Source: CAZEQK01 sp964514395 (GTDB lineage Bacteria > Bacillota > Bacilli > Tepidibacillales > Tepidibacillaceae). Taken from it: a DNA stretch of 64,000 nucleotides. The notes beneath the pieces are model-generated. The model was not told the DNA's origin and did not search any database. It was given only the letters and a program-made list of their open reading frames with translations. Below are positions 15,801 to 24,050 of the stretch, one piece after another. The stretch spans positions 12,372-76,371 of the forward strand of contig CAZEQK010000012.1 in NCBI GenBank assembly GCA_964514395.1, written 5' to 3'. Both the position numbers and the translations under genes were made by a program. Every line of letters begins with the position of its first letter. Within the stretch, counting starts at the first letter, position 1.

Positions 15801-18586
15801 TAGTTAATATAACCTTAAGTGGCGCTTTTATTACGACAGTAGTAACGGATAATAGCGGTAGCTATACAGTTGAAGGATTAAGTCCAGGTAATTATGTCGT
15901 AGAGGCTACAGCAAATGGCTTCCAAAATGGTTTCGTTGGAGCAATCGTTTCGCCCAATATTACAACACCCGCAAATATTCAACTCGAAAAAAATCCTGGT
16001 GCTATCTTTGGATATGTAGAGCCACGAGTTCCAGGAGTGATCATTAAATTATTTACAAATCATAGCGTATTGATTTCAACAGTTGTCACAGATGGGAACG
16101 GTAACTTTAGATTTGATAATCTAGCTCCGGGCGAATATGTGGTCACAGCTTCACACTTGAATTTTGCTACCAAAGCAGAAGGAGCAACCGTATTAGCAGG
16201 TGAGGAGACTCAAGTGATCTTTAATCTTGATGAGCTACCAGGGAGTATTAGTGGTAATGTAACCAATCGAACGACTGGAGAGCCTATACCCAATGCTAGA
16301 ATTCAGGTACAGGATTTAAATGAAAAAATTATAGGTACTGTGTTTACCGATAGTAATGGGAATTATTCCATTGGTGGCATTCCTTCTGGTACATTCTTTG
16401 TGATTGCTTCTGCTGATAACTTTTCAACGGCAACACGAGGGGTGAATTTAACAACTGGGCAAGATTTAATAGATATCAACTTTAGATTACAAGAAGCTCC
16501 TGGCGGAATATCTGGTACCATTACAAATGCTGTAACAGGTGGTGTAATCGAAGGGGCCACGGTAGAGGTCAGATTAGCAGGGACACAAACAGTGGTTGCT
16601 AGTACAGTAACTAGTCCATTTGGAAATTACTTGATTGAAAATCTATTACCAGGTAAATATACAATAGGTGTCACGAAAAGTGGCTTTGGAGAAGGCACAA
16701 GGGGTGTAATTGTTATTACAGGTGAAACGACTGATGGTAGTCTCTCCTTGAATCCTGTGTTTGGTCAAATTTCAGGATATATACTAGATCAGGACGGGAA
16801 TAGGATTACTGGCAATAATACCAGTGTTATTCTAAGAAATGAAAATGGTATTCTCATCGCATCCGGCTTTGCGAACAGTGATGGTAGCTATCATTTCTTT
16901 AACGTGACCCCAGGAAGGTATTATATCAGTGCATCTGCTCCAGATTTTGCTACAAATCAGGTATTTGTAAATGTTGTAGCAGGGGAAGTGACAAATGCAA
17001 ATATTATCCTCTCTAAAAATCCTGCTACATTAAAGGGTAGTGTAGTAAATAGTGAAACTGGGGAATTGATTAGATGCGTTGTTATAACAGTAAGGGATAA
17101 TAATGGGATTGTGATCGCAACAGGCTCATCGTGTCAAGATGGGAATTTCATTATTCCTAACTTACCTGCTGGTTCATTTGTAGTGGTAGCTTCTGTTGCC
17201 AATTTTGGTAGTGAAGCACAAGGAGTAATCCTTAACCAAGGGGAAACAAAAACCATCCAATTCAGATTAACCCCATTTCCAGGCAGAGTGACAGGAGTAG
17301 TGACAAGCTTAAATAGTGCACAGGGAATAGTAGGTGCAACTGTAAAAATATATAATAGCTTCAATGCGCTAATCGCCACAACATTGACTGGTACAGCCGG
17401 TAGATATGTCTTTGAAGGTCTTGCACCTGGTAATTATTGGGCTGTTGCCAGCGCTCCAGGATTTGTAAACCAACTTGGTAGCTTTGTTATTGTATCTAAT
17501 GAGACTTCGTATTTTAGCTTCGTTTTAGATGAAAATCCTGCTATTATACGTGGTAAAGTAACAAATGAAATAAATGGTCGTCCAATTGAAGGGGCAGTTA
17601 TTCAAGTAAGAAGATTTAATTCCTTCGACCCTATATTAGCAACAGCGTTTTCAGATACAGAAGGGAATTATGAAATAACAGGTCTCTCTTCAGGTAACTA
17701 TGTCATTATTGCGAACAAGGATAACTTTGAGGAAGAAATAACAGCCACTGGAATAGCAAAGGGTGAAACACAGATTATTGATTTTAGCCTACGTCCTAAT
17801 TTATCTGAGATTAATGGTCGCATTATAAATGCGATATCAGGCTTGCCAGTACCAAATTCACTCATTCGTTTAGTTGATGAAACAGGAGTCATTATTCAAA
17901 CGGTTCAAAGTAATGTAGATGGATATTATCAAATGAAAGGGATTTTTGCAGGGGATTACTTTCTCGTTGCCTCAAATGGAAATAAACAGACCAATACAAA
18001 ATTCATTAGTATAGGCTTTAATGAAAAATTAACGATAAATTTTGACTTAGATGATTTTCCAGGCTCTGTAACAGGAGTAATTACAGACAAACAAAATGGC
18101 AAGGTGATACCAGGTGCGACAGTTGAGGTCGTTGATGTGTTGAACAATGTCATACAAGGAAGGGATATAACAGACGAAAAGGGAAGGTATATAATAGTTG
18201 GGCTTGCACCAGGCAGATATATCATTACAGTCTCTAAAGAAAATTATGGTAGTGCGAGTAAAGATGTTAACATTCAGGAAAGTGAGCAGGAAATAGTAAA
18301 CCTTCAATTAGAATCATTGTATGGGACAGTCAAGGGAACGGTTTTAGACGAAAATAACAACCCATTATATAAGGTGATTGTAGAAATTTTTGATATAAAC
18401 GATAATTTAGTTCGCTTGACGATTACTAATTTTGATGGTGAATACGAAATTTCAAATCTTGCACCGGGGACTTACTTTATCGTATTCTCGTATCCCGGTA
18501 AAAAAACAGTAGTTAAGAAAATAACCATAACAGCCAACGAAACCAAAATCCTAAACGTCATACTATTAGACGAAGGAGAAGAATAG
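12881..18586 (+). CDS. Giant protein with ~18 carboxypeptidase-regulatory-like domains, no signal peptide
   Basis: About 1,900 residues. Residues 1-~220 form a beta-rich domain with a predicted carbohydrate-binding look (DGTNIFIRIRLKNDP). Residues ~229-330 are a DUF11-like domain (TGKITVSNIGKSTATQV). From ~358 onward there are about 18 consecutive modules of ~75-80 residues of the CarboxypepD_reg-like type, each opening G-x-I-x-G-x-V/I-x-D/N and containing DxNGxYxxxxLxPGxY. The ninth is shortened. There is no Sec signal, no LPXTG and no C-terminal membrane helix. The start at 12881 was chosen for AAAGGAG 7 nt upstream (12878 also possible). Long extended adhesin or stalk is the family-level expectation. 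Lack of an export signal with a possible sigma-K promoter would fit a spore-surface protein made in the mother cell; that is inference. Confidence 0.85.
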   Translation: MGFPSDDKWTPLLLNGSPLFDPPNDEFPGSTDIVGDSNFPAAYFAYDGTNIFIRIRLKNDPRAQTGFRQFAWGALINTDGVDGTYQWLLSVDGLNERIDLIQNTIVEFNSWNDPAEGTDGRGSPNFSIPISNYNVARARLTNDGSNFGGVPNYFLEFTIPASILFSYLGINENTVIKLLIYTSATINVYNKDSLQNQGFTFIDGFTDDTTPGDNDVRARLTTEKTLVSGPSTVVTGSLEEWTGKITVSNIGKSTATQVFVEDNIRLDTTSSFSIDSLTAGSASYNYNTNTLSWDIGNIAAEATAELQFTVRGTFNSVDGGVRKLNRAKTTGIDSFTGNMLPVTLDSIDINVVQTGSIEGMVLDQATGLPIQGSTVELRLNGQLIATDSTDIGGGFSFSQLVAGNYDLVVSYPNYTTKTQAVAVVANQVTSVTVFLEPILSTIQGNIRDTSTNPIASADILLLNSFGNIVQQTTSDGNGFYQFTSLPPSSYTIQVTKSGFQSASQSIILNANETRTIDFILLTSPGRVVGTVTDQASNPINGVVVEILDSNQVVVATTTTNNIGQYEVNALAPGSYLVRFTATNFIIAVIGFSVAAGETAIVDATLAPAPGSLQGTVTDGNTGLPLENVNVVVVDHSNVIVAEAFTDANGYYQIPSLAPENYSVTFIKSGYASTTLGTIISPNMITTLDVALNTNAGALRGTVTTLDGTPIENTSIKVFLNNVLVNMTTTDANGSYEINNLGPGVYTVTATAENFQAKTSGATIEAHQITIVDFQLIENPGGIFGSVTDAVGNPINGAEISIRENSVDGPEVAVAVTDTNGNYSVSNLAPGNYVAIALANGFQSAIAGATVVANVSTEVNFTLQSNPGSIGGKITNANTGSPIQGARVEVRIININGVVIETIFTDNQGDYLATLLEPGNYTVVAFADGFQFGSGSTLVQAGQTSIVNIALLPNPGRIIGIISDATTGIGIPGALVNITLSGAFITTVVTDNSGSYTVEGLSPGNYVVEATANGFQNGFVGAIVSPNITTPANIQLEKNPGAIFGYVEPRVPGVIIKLFTNHSVLISTVVTDGNGNFRFDNLAPGEYVVTASHLNFATKAEGATVLAGEETQVIFNLDELPGSISGNVTNRTTGEPIPNARIQVQDLNEKIIGTVFTDSNGNYSIGGIPSGTFFVIASADNFSTATRGVNLTTGQDLIDINFRLQEAPGGISGTITNAVTGGVIEGATVEVRLAGTQTVVASTVTSPFGNYLIENLLPGKYTIGVTKSGFGEGTRGVIVITGETTDGSLSLNPVFGQISGYILDQDGNRITGNNTSVILRNENGILIASGFANSDGSYHFFNVTPGRYYISASAPDFATNQVFVNVVAGEVTNANIILSKNPATLKGSVVNSETGELIRCVVITVRDNNGIVIATGSSCQDGNFIIPNLPAGSFVVVASVANFGSEAQGVILNQGETKTIQFRLTPFPGRVTGVVTSLNSAQGIVGATVKIYNSFNALIATTLTGTAGRYVFEGLAPGNYWAVASAPGFVNQLGSFVIVSNETSYFSFVLDENPAIIRGKVTNEINGRPIEGAVIQVRRFNSFDPILATAFSDTEGNYEITGLSSGNYVIIANKDNFEEEITATGIAKGETQIIDFSLRPNLSEINGRIINAISGLPVPNSLIRLVDETGVIIQTVQSNVDGYYQMKGIFAGDYFLVASNGNKQTNTKFISIGFNEKLTINFDLDDFPGSVTGVITDKQNGKVIPGATVEVVDVLNNVIQGRDITDEKGRYIIVGLAPGRYIITVSKENYGSASKDVNIQESEQEIVNLQLESLYGTVKGTVLDENNNPLYKVIVEIFDINDNLVRLTITNFDGEYEISNLAPGTYFIVFSYPGKKTVVKKITITANETKILNVILLDEGEE
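13955..18571 (+). repeat. ~18 tandem protein-domain repeats (CarboxypepD_reg-like)
   Basis: Modules of ~225-240 bp recur through most of the gene, recognisable by the recurrent PGxYxV phrase (LAPGNYVV, LAPGSYLV, LLPGKYTI and so on). DNA identity between copies is low, so the expansion is old and not prone to assembly collapse, unlike the repeat at 7697. Confidence 0.8.
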
Positions 18587-18604
18587 AATTAATCTAAAAG
18601 TTAC

Positions 18605-18661
18605 CAGGGTGTAGACGATGTCTGCACCCTAAAACATCGTATATCCTAACGATGTTTTTTT
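18605..18661 (+). terminator. Double-hairpin terminator after the giant gene
   Basis: Hairpin 1 is AGGGTGTAGAC-gat-GTCTGCACCCT (one T-G pair). Hairpin 2 is AACATCGT-atatccta-ACGATGTT followed by a T-run. The second is the likely terminator. Confidence 0.85.
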
Positions 18662-18752
18662 ATTTTTTAAGTTTTGAAGTTTATTAATGGTCTAGAAAAA
18701 CAATAATAATTGTTATACTATATTTATGTTAAAAAAAGAAAGGGGTAAAAAA

Positions 18753-19292
18753 ATGGAAATAAAACAATATTCTAATCCACCAGAAATGCAAATTGATACA
18801 AATAAAGAATATCTTGCAACGATTCATACGAATAAAGGGGATATTAAAGTTCAGCTTTTTTCAAATGGAGCACCAAAAACAGTGAATAATTTTATATTCC
18901 TAGCTAGGGATGGATACTATAATAACGTTAAGTTTCATCGTGTGATTGAGTCCTTTATGATTCAAACAGGTGACCCACTAGGAAATGGAATGGGTGGCCC
19001 AGGCTATAGCTTTGAGGATGAGTTACCTCCTGTTACAGGCTACCAACCAGGTATTGTAGCAATGGCAAATGCTGGACCAAATACTAATGGAAGCCAATTT
19101 TTCATCTGTAGTGGGAGTGATAGCTCCTTCTTAAATCAAAGCCCAAATTACACTGTATTTGGAGAGGTTATTGAAGGTATGGACACTGTAACTGCGATTG
19201 CTACTGTTCCTGTTAGTTCTTCCTTTAGTGGAGAAATGAGTAGCCCAAAAGAAGAAGTGTTTATGAAATCAATTGATATAGAAGAAAAGTAA
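18753..19292 (+). CDS. Cyclophilin-type peptidyl-prolyl cis-trans isomerase
   Basis: 179 residues, cytosolic (no signal). Cyclophilin signatures are VKFHRVIESFMIQTGDP, GPGYSFEDE and MANAGPNTNGSQFFI, with the catalytic Arg in FHR present. The ATG at 18753 has GAAAGGGG 7-8 nt upstream; an earlier ATG at 18726 overlaps that site. Role: accelerates prolyl isomerisation in protein folding. The gene stands alone. Confidence 0.93.
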   Translation: MEIKQYSNPPEMQIDTNKEYLATIHTNKGDIKVQLFSNGAPKTVNNFIFLARDGYYNNVKFHRVIESFMIQTGDPLGNGMGGPGYSFEDELPPVTGYQPGIVAMANAGPNTNGSQFFICSGSDSSFLNQSPNYTVFGEVIEGMDTVTAIATVPVSSSFSGEMSSPKEEVFMKSIDIEEK

Positions 19293-19439
19293 TTAATCTT
19301 TGAAAATCTTTAAGGCTTAACAAAAATTTAAACTTATAGTAACCTATCCTTATAGATTACTTAACTGAATTTTTATATCACAGGTTGTATTACAAGATAT
19401 AGAGTGCTGTATTACAAAAGTATTATTGGAGGTGTAATA

Positions 19440-19799
19440 GTGTCCGTATTTGATGATTATGGGATTGCCCCAATTGAATTTACAGGAATTGAAGAGGATG
19501 ATATAAAGCGAAAAATAATAGAGGCATTAATGGAAGTTAATGACCCAGAAATTCATATTGATATCATTAGTTTAGGCTTAGTTTATGAGGCACACATGGA
19601 TGCTGATAAAAATCTTTCTGTAAATATGACATTAACAGCAATGGGTTGTCCTCTTGCAGGACAAATTACTGGTGAAGCAGCACAAGCTTTAAATAATATA
19701 CCAGATATTAATCATGCAACGGTTGATGTTGTATGGAGCCCACCTTGGGATAGGAACCGTGTCTCTAAAATCGCTGCAATGAGATTAGGCATAAGATAG
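19440..19799 (+). CDS. MIP18/SufT-family iron-sulfur assembly protein
   Basis: A 119-residue DUF59-type protein. Core motifs are VNDPEIHIDIISLGLVYE and the Cys-containing MTLTAMGCPLAGQI. The C-terminal phrase WSPPWDRNRVS is typical of the PaaD/SufT group, which helps mature Fe-S proteins. The start is a GTG at 19440 with GGAGG 7 nt upstream; the earlier ATG at 19404 has no ribosome site and would add 12 non-conserved residues. It is not in a suf cluster here. Confidence 0.88.
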   Translation: MSVFDDYGIAPIEFTGIEEDDIKRKIIEALMEVNDPEIHIDIISLGLVYEAHMDADKNLSVNMTLTAMGCPLAGQITGEAAQALNNIPDINHATVDVVWSPPWDRNRVSKIAAMRLGIR

Positions 19800-19810
19800 T
19801 ATAACAATAG

Positions 19811-19839
19811 TTGACACTAGATTTCTTTCGTGATACCCT
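19811..19839 (+). promoter_or_regulatory. Sigma-A promoter of the riboswitch-terC unit
   Basis: TTGACA (19811-19816), a 17-bp spacer, then TACCCT (19834-19839). The -35 is perfect and the -10 weak. It places transcription start near 19846, right at the aptamer's 5' end. Confidence 0.55.
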
Positions 19840-19845
19840 TGTATT

Positions 19846-19965
19846 AAAGGGGAGTAGCTATTTAGCGGCAAAGTCGTCAAGACGGGATGATGTATCCTCG
19901 GCTTTGTTGGCAACTCTTAAAGTTGTTAGCAAGACCTTTATCTTAAATGATAAAGGTCTTTTTTT
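19846..19965 (+). ncRNA. yybP-ykoY manganese riboswitch
   Basis: Begins AAAGGGGAGTAGC, the hallmark of this class, with an internal hairpin (CGTCAAGACGGG), and ends GTTAGCAAGACCTTT. AAAGG at the 5' end can pair with CCTTT at ~19935-19939 to form P1. That would capture the 5' arm of the terminator at 19931-19960, so ligand-stabilised P1 would turn expression on, as known for Mn2+-sensing members. The downstream TerC-family gene is a standard target of the class. Confidence 0.88.
19931..19965 (+). terminator. Riboswitch expression-platform terminator
   Basis: A 12-bp perfect stem AAGACCTTTATC / GATAAAGGTCTT with a 6-nt loop and T5. Its 5' arm overlaps the aptamer P1 partner, giving mutually exclusive structures. 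Confidence 0.88.
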
Positions 19966-20013
19966 AATGATTTTATCATTTTAGGTAATCCTATTATGGG
20001 AGGTGTTTATGGG

Positions 20014-20697
20014 ATGGAACTATTCAGTCTACAATTTTTTAGTAGCTTATTAAGTATCGTAATGATAGACATTATATTAGGTGGAGATAATGCGATACTC
20101 ATAGCCTTAGCAACTAGGAGATTACCTAAGAAAAATAGAAAAAAAGCAATTTTTTGGGGTGTTGTAGGAGCAATCGCTGTTAGAGTAGCTTTAACAGCTT
20201 TAGCTGTTTATGTATTGAATATTCCTTTAGTTCATTTTTTGGGCGGTGTGTTTTTAATATGGATCGCTTTTAAATTGCTTGTTGATGAAGAGAATCAGGG
20301 AAATGTGAAATCTGGGGAAAGCATTAGAGAAGCAGTAAGGACAATTATTGTAGCTGACTTATTAATGGGTTTGGATAATGTCTTGGCTGTAGCAGGTGCA
20401 GCAAAAGGGCACCCACTTTTAGTGGTATTAGGTTTACTTATAAGTATTCCTATTATTGTATGGGGAAGTAATCTCATTCTATATTTCATTGAAAAGTACC
20501 CTGCCATTATTTTTGTTGGTGCAGCTGTTATAGCATGGACGGCTGGAAATATGGTTGTAAGTGATGTTTACGTACATGAATATTTTATTACTAAATTGCC
20601 ATTATTAGATTTAGCTATCCCAATCATTACAACCTTGCTGGTCACATCGATTGGTTTTATCATAAGAAAAAAAAACGTGACCTATCATAAAGCATAA
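20014..20697 (+). CDS. ykoY: TerC-family membrane protein (YkoY-like)
   Basis: 227 residues with about seven TM helices. The two internally related TerC motifs are IDIILGGDNAILIALATR and ADLLMGLDNVLAVAGAA, whose acidic residues lie in the membrane. YkoY-type TerC proteins are linked to manganese efflux or metalation of exported enzymes. Control by the upstream Mn2+ riboswitch agrees. The start at 20014 was chosen for GGAGGT 9 nt upstream; the ATG at 19996 would contain that site. Confidence 0.92.
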   Translation: MELFSLQFFSSLLSIVMIDIILGGDNAILIALATRRLPKKNRKKAIFWGVVGAIAVRVALTALAVYVLNIPLVHFLGGVFLIWIAFKLLVDEENQGNVKSGESIREAVRTIIVADLLMGLDNVLAVAGAAKGHPLLVVLGLLISIPIIVWGSNLILYFIEKYPAIIFVGAAVIAWTAGNMVVSDVYVHEYFITKLPLLDLAIPIITTLLVTSIGFIIRKKNVTYHKA

Positions 20698-20732
20698 ATC
20701 ATTTACTATCATCTAGATCATAATATTGTTAC

Positions 20733-20775
20733 CTCGACTATCTGATTGAACAAAAGATATAGTCGAGTTTTCTTT
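20733..20775 (+). terminator. Terminator after the TerC-family gene
   Basis: CTCGACTAT ... ATAGTCGAG (9-bp perfect stem) followed by TTTTCTTT. Confidence 0.8.
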
Positions 20776-20777
20776 AT

Positions 20778-20887
20778 CCGATAGCAAACCACCGCTTATA
20801 ATCCCTCTATAACATGGTAGGACTAATGAGCTTTGCTCATTTAACATAACTTGTGCACTGTGTGTAGAAGTGGGGACAAGCGAAGCT
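20778..20887 (+). repeat. Dispersed repeat, copy 2 (long form)
   Basis: Starts CCGATAGCAAACCACCGCT and ends TGCACTGTGTG...ACAAGCGAAGCTAG, matching copy 1 at both ends. The middle holds a perfect hairpin AATGAGC-ttt-GCTCATT (20824-20840). It lies between the terC terminator and acpS. It may be a small mobile or RNA-forming element. Confidence 0.45.
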
Positions 20888-20913
20888 AGACAATGAGAAA
20901 AAGGAGCATTTAG

Positions 20914-21285
20914 ATGATTATTGGAATCGGTATTGACCTAATAGATTTAAGTAGAATTGAAGATATTTTGGAGAGAAAGGGAGAAATATTCTTAACAAAA
21001 ATTTTTACACAACAAGAAATAAAAAAATCTCCCATTCAACAGAAAAGAAGGATAGAATATTATGCAGGTAGGTTTGCTGCAAAAGAAGCAGTGGCAAAAG
21101 CATTAGGCACAGGTATTGGGAAACAATTAGGTTGGAAAGATGTGGAGATTATAAACGAAGACTCTGGTAGACCAATTGTAGAAGTGAACAATACTAATCT
21201 TATCAATGATGAGTCAATTATTCATATCAGCATCTCCCATTCTACTACTTTAGCAATAGCTAAAGTTATTATTGAACAAAAATAG
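20914..21285 (+). CDS. acpS: Holo-[acyl-carrier-protein] synthase
   Basis: 123 residues, normal length. It transfers 4'-phosphopantetheine from CoA to apo-ACP. Mg2+/CoA-binding residues are Asp8 (GIGIDLIDLSR) and Glu58 (FAAKEAVAKALGTG). AAAAAGGAG precedes the ATG. It opens the conserved acpS-nnr-lipoprotein-alr-ndoAI-ndoA-tex block. Confidence 0.96.
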   Translation: MIIGIGIDLIDLSRIEDILERKGEIFLTKIFTQQEIKKSPIQQKRRIEYYAGRFAAKEAVAKALGTGIGKQLGWKDVEIINEDSGRPIVEVNNTNLINDESIIHISISHSTTLAIAKVIIEQK

Positions 21286-21348
21286 ACAGCCTGCATATCT
21301 GTCCAATTTCGGACATACATATATAAAAGCAGTGAAGGAGGAGGAAAT

Positions 21349-22899
21349 GTGTTATTAGTAACTGCAGAAGAAATGCGTGAAATTGACCGTCAAGCCATAG
21401 AAACGATTGGAATTCCTGGGGTTGTCTTAATGGAGAACGCAGGAGCACAGGTGGCAAGGGAAGTCATGAAATTAGTTCCAAACAATCATGCAAAAATAGT
21501 GATTATTGCCGGACGAGGAAATAATGGTGGAGATGGATTTGTCATTGCAAGACATCTTGGGAATCATAGCTATGACGTAGAAACATGGGTGATTGGGGAT
21601 ATTAATAAGTTTTCTAAGGATTCCGCCATTAATTTCCATGCATTAGTTCATTCGGGATATAGGATAAAAATCTGGGCAGAGAATAATGAAGACTTATTGA
21701 TGCATTCGCTGGATCAGGCAGATGTTGTAGTGGATGCCATGCTAGGGACAGGTGCAGTAGGGAGATTGCGAGAGCCATACAAAAGTATTGTTCAATATGC
21801 GAATCAAGTAGAAGCAATTCGGGTCGCAGTTGATATTCCTAGTGGTGTCAATAGCAATACAGGTGAAATCGTTGATACGGCATTTCAAGCAAATGTTACT
21901 GTAACCTTTGCATACCCTAAAATTGGACAATATCTTTATCCAGGTGCAGATTATATTGGAAAACTAGTTATCGCTGACATAGCAATACCAGAAGCTTCTG
22001 TCGAAAAAGATCATATTCAAAAACATCTAATAACAAATAAAATGGTCAAGGATTTTTTACATCCAAGAAAAAAAAATAGTCATAAAGGAACTTATGGCCA
22101 TGCTTTGTTAATTGGTGGCTCAAAGGATATGCCAGGAGCACCAACCTTAGCAACCGTTGCTGCGATGCGTTCGGGAGCGGGATTGACGACTATTGCAGTT
22201 CCAAATACCATTCAATCTATGGTCTTTACACTTGTACCAGAAGCAATCTGTATTGGATTATCAGAGACAGCAACAGGTAATTTTTCGTTAAAAAGTGTAG
22301 ATGAACTAAAAGTGGAAGAACAAAAATATACAGCCTTAGGAATAGGACCAGGAATCGGAAAGTGGGGCCAAGGTAGAGACTTTATTTTAAGACTATTAGA
22401 GACTAATAAAAAAGCTGTTATAGATGCAGACGGGCTTAATCTAATAGCTAGTGATCTAAGTCCCTTAAAGAATCGAACAGCGGCTACTATTTTGACTCCC
22501 CATCCAGGAGAAATGGCGCGATTGCTGCAAAAAACCACAAAATATGTTGAAAAAAACAGAGTAGATGTTGCGAGAGACCTTGCTACAATGTATGGTATTT
22601 ATGTTGTACTTAAAGGTGCACATACCATTATTGCATTACCTAACGGTGAAATCTTTGTTAATTCGACAGGTGGCCCAGAGCTAGCAAAAGGAGGAACAGG
22701 CGATGTGTTGACTGGAATGATAGTCGGATTTTTAGCACAACAAATCCCTGTAAAGGAAGCACTAATATTAGCTGTTTACCTACACGGTTTAGCAGGAACA
22801 TTGTCTAGTTATCCATCAGATTATAGTACAATCGCAACGGAAATAATCGACAATATTGGATCAGCTATTCATCATACAATGTCAAATCACGCAACATAA
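21349..22899 (+). CDS. nnr: Bifunctional NAD(P)H-hydrate epimerase / ADP-dependent dehydratase
   Basis: A 516-residue fusion that repairs hydrated NAD(P)H. The N-terminal YjeF_N epimerase domain (1-~215) has MLLVTAEEMREIDRQAI and GRGNNGGDGFVIARHL. The C-terminal ribokinase-like dehydratase domain (~225-510) has KGTYGHALLIGGSKDMPGA, TPHPGEMARL and AKGGTGDVLTGM. The start is a GTG at 21349 with GGAGGAGG just upstream; an overlapping ATG two bases earlier is out of frame. It is 63 bp after acpS. Confidence 0.95.
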   Translation: MLLVTAEEMREIDRQAIETIGIPGVVLMENAGAQVAREVMKLVPNNHAKIVIIAGRGNNGGDGFVIARHLGNHSYDVETWVIGDINKFSKDSAINFHALVHSGYRIKIWAENNEDLLMHSLDQADVVVDAMLGTGAVGRLREPYKSIVQYANQVEAIRVAVDIPSGVNSNTGEIVDTAFQANVTVTFAYPKIGQYLYPGADYIGKLVIADIAIPEASVEKDHIQKHLITNKMVKDFLHPRKKNSHKGTYGHALLIGGSKDMPGAPTLATVAAMRSGAGLTTIAVPNTIQSMVFTLVPEAICIGLSETATGNFSLKSVDELKVEEQKYTALGIGPGIGKWGQGRDFILRLLETNKKAVIDADGLNLIASDLSPLKNRTAATILTPHPGEMARLLQKTTKYVEKNRVDVARDLATMYGIYVVLKGAHTIIALPNGEIFVNSTGGPELAKGGTGDVLTGMIVGFLAQQIPVKEALILAVYLHGLAGTLSSYPSDYSTIATEIIDNIGSAIHHTMSNHAT

Positions 22900-22921
22900 T
22901 ATGCGACACATTTCCCAGGAA

Positions 22922-22946
22922 ATTGACAAAGTTAAATAACTTGTCA
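22922..22946 (+). other. Inverted repeat between nnr and the lipoprotein gene
   Basis: TTGACA-a-AGTT-aaat-AACT-TGTCAA forms a symmetric hairpin about 20 bp before the lipoprotein start. There is no T-run, so it is not an intrinsic terminator. It could be an operator or an RNA processing site. Confidence 0.4.
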
Positions 22947-22968
22947 AAAGCTATGGGAGGATGATGAA

Positions 22969-23988
22969 ATGCGAAAGACAAAGTTGGTTTTAGCTCTATT
23001 ATTAATATTCAGTATTATGGTTACTGGATGTGGTAAAAAGGATGCAAATGATGTCGTAAGTGATTTAAAAAATAAAATGGATTCATTAGACAGCTATAAA
23101 GCAATTGGCACTATGAAGATAAATGCGGGGGATAATCCACAGGTATACTCAGTGGAAGTATGGTATAAAACACCACATTACTATCGGATTGAATTAAATA
23201 ATGTTGAGTCAAAGGTTACTCAGATTGTTTTACGAAATGATGATGGTGTATTCGTATTAGATCCGGCATTAAATAAAAGCTACCGATTTAAAAGTGATTG
23301 GCCTGAATCAAATGGTGCTGTTTATCTATTTCAATCTTTAGCTGCTAGTATTATTGATGATACTGATCGTTTGTTTACAGCGGATAAGGATATGTACCTT
23401 TTTGAGGTGAAGGCAAATTATCAAAATCAGACATTAACAAAGCAGAAGGTTTGGTTAGATAAGAAGGCTAGACCTATGAAAGTTGCAGTATTTGATCCAA
23501 ATGAAACCCAATTGGTTGAAATGGAATTTACTAGCTTTGAATTTGGTAGTGAATTTGACAAAGATTCCTTTGATATGGAGAGGAATTTATCTAGCTTTGG
23601 GGTTAATTCATTACCTGCAATGAATACTATTGAACCATCAGACAGCTTTGGTTTTATAGAGCCTGCTTATATTCCAGAAGGTATATCAAAAAACTCTCCT
23701 AAATTCGTTAGTAAAGAAGAAGGAGATGCAGTCGTGATTAAATATATGGGGCAATATAATTATAATATCGTCGAAACCAGAGCCAAATCCATTATGACGA
23801 CAGCTCCTGAGGCTTCGAAAACCGATATCGTAAATTTAGGATTTGGTATCGGAATATTAAATGATATGACTGATATGAGAAGCTTAACCTGGACCTATGA
23901 TGGTGTCGATTTCAAATTAACTGGTGACCTACCAGTAAATGAGATGATTACTGTTGCAAAATCTGTGCTTGGGCAAGCTGCAAAATAA
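22969..23988 (+). CDS. YdcC-like lipoprotein (LolA-type fold)
   Basis: 339 residues. It has a lipoprotein signal peptide with lipobox VTGC (Cys21). Residues ~25-210 follow the outer-membrane-lipoprotein-sorting LolA-like pattern (SYKAIGTMKIN..., VWYKTPHYYRIEL, KQKVWLDKKARP). The C-terminal ~120 residues form a second domain found in Bacillus YdcC (DUF4367-like). In B. subtilis the homologue sits at the same place before alr and is a sporulation-associated gene. It is anchored on the outer face of the membrane; the ligand is unknown. GGGAGGATG precedes the ATG; a terminator follows. Confidence 0.85.
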   Translation: MRKTKLVLALLLIFSIMVTGCGKKDANDVVSDLKNKMDSLDSYKAIGTMKINAGDNPQVYSVEVWYKTPHYYRIELNNVESKVTQIVLRNDDGVFVLDPALNKSYRFKSDWPESNGAVYLFQSLAASIIDDTDRLFTADKDMYLFEVKANYQNQTLTKQKVWLDKKARPMKVAVFDPNETQLVEMEFTSFEFGSEFDKDSFDMERNLSSFGVNSLPAMNTIEPSDSFGFIEPAYIPEGISKNSPKFVSKEEGDAVVIKYMGQYNYNIVETRAKSIMTTAPEASKTDIVNLGFGIGILNDMTDMRSLTWTYDGVDFKLTGDLPVNEMITVAKSVLGQAAK

Positions 23989-24003
23989 AAATATTAGGAT
24001 TTT

Positions 24004-24050
24004 AAAAACTTCGACATGAAACAAAATAATGTTTCTAGTCGGAGTTTTTT
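24004..24050 (+). terminator. Terminator after the YdcC-like gene
   Basis: AAAACT-t-CGAC ... GAAACA-aaataa-TGTTTC ... GTCG-g-AGTTTT, then a T-run. Confidence 0.8.

Noticed and set aside
16363..18307. Minus-strand ORFs within the giant repeat gene
   Set aside because: They mirror repeated codon patterns of the plus-strand gene and have no ribosome sites.
12881..18586. LPXTG-anchored adhesin
   Set aside because: The C-terminus ends LLDEGEE with no sorting motif, hydrophobic stretch or basic tail.
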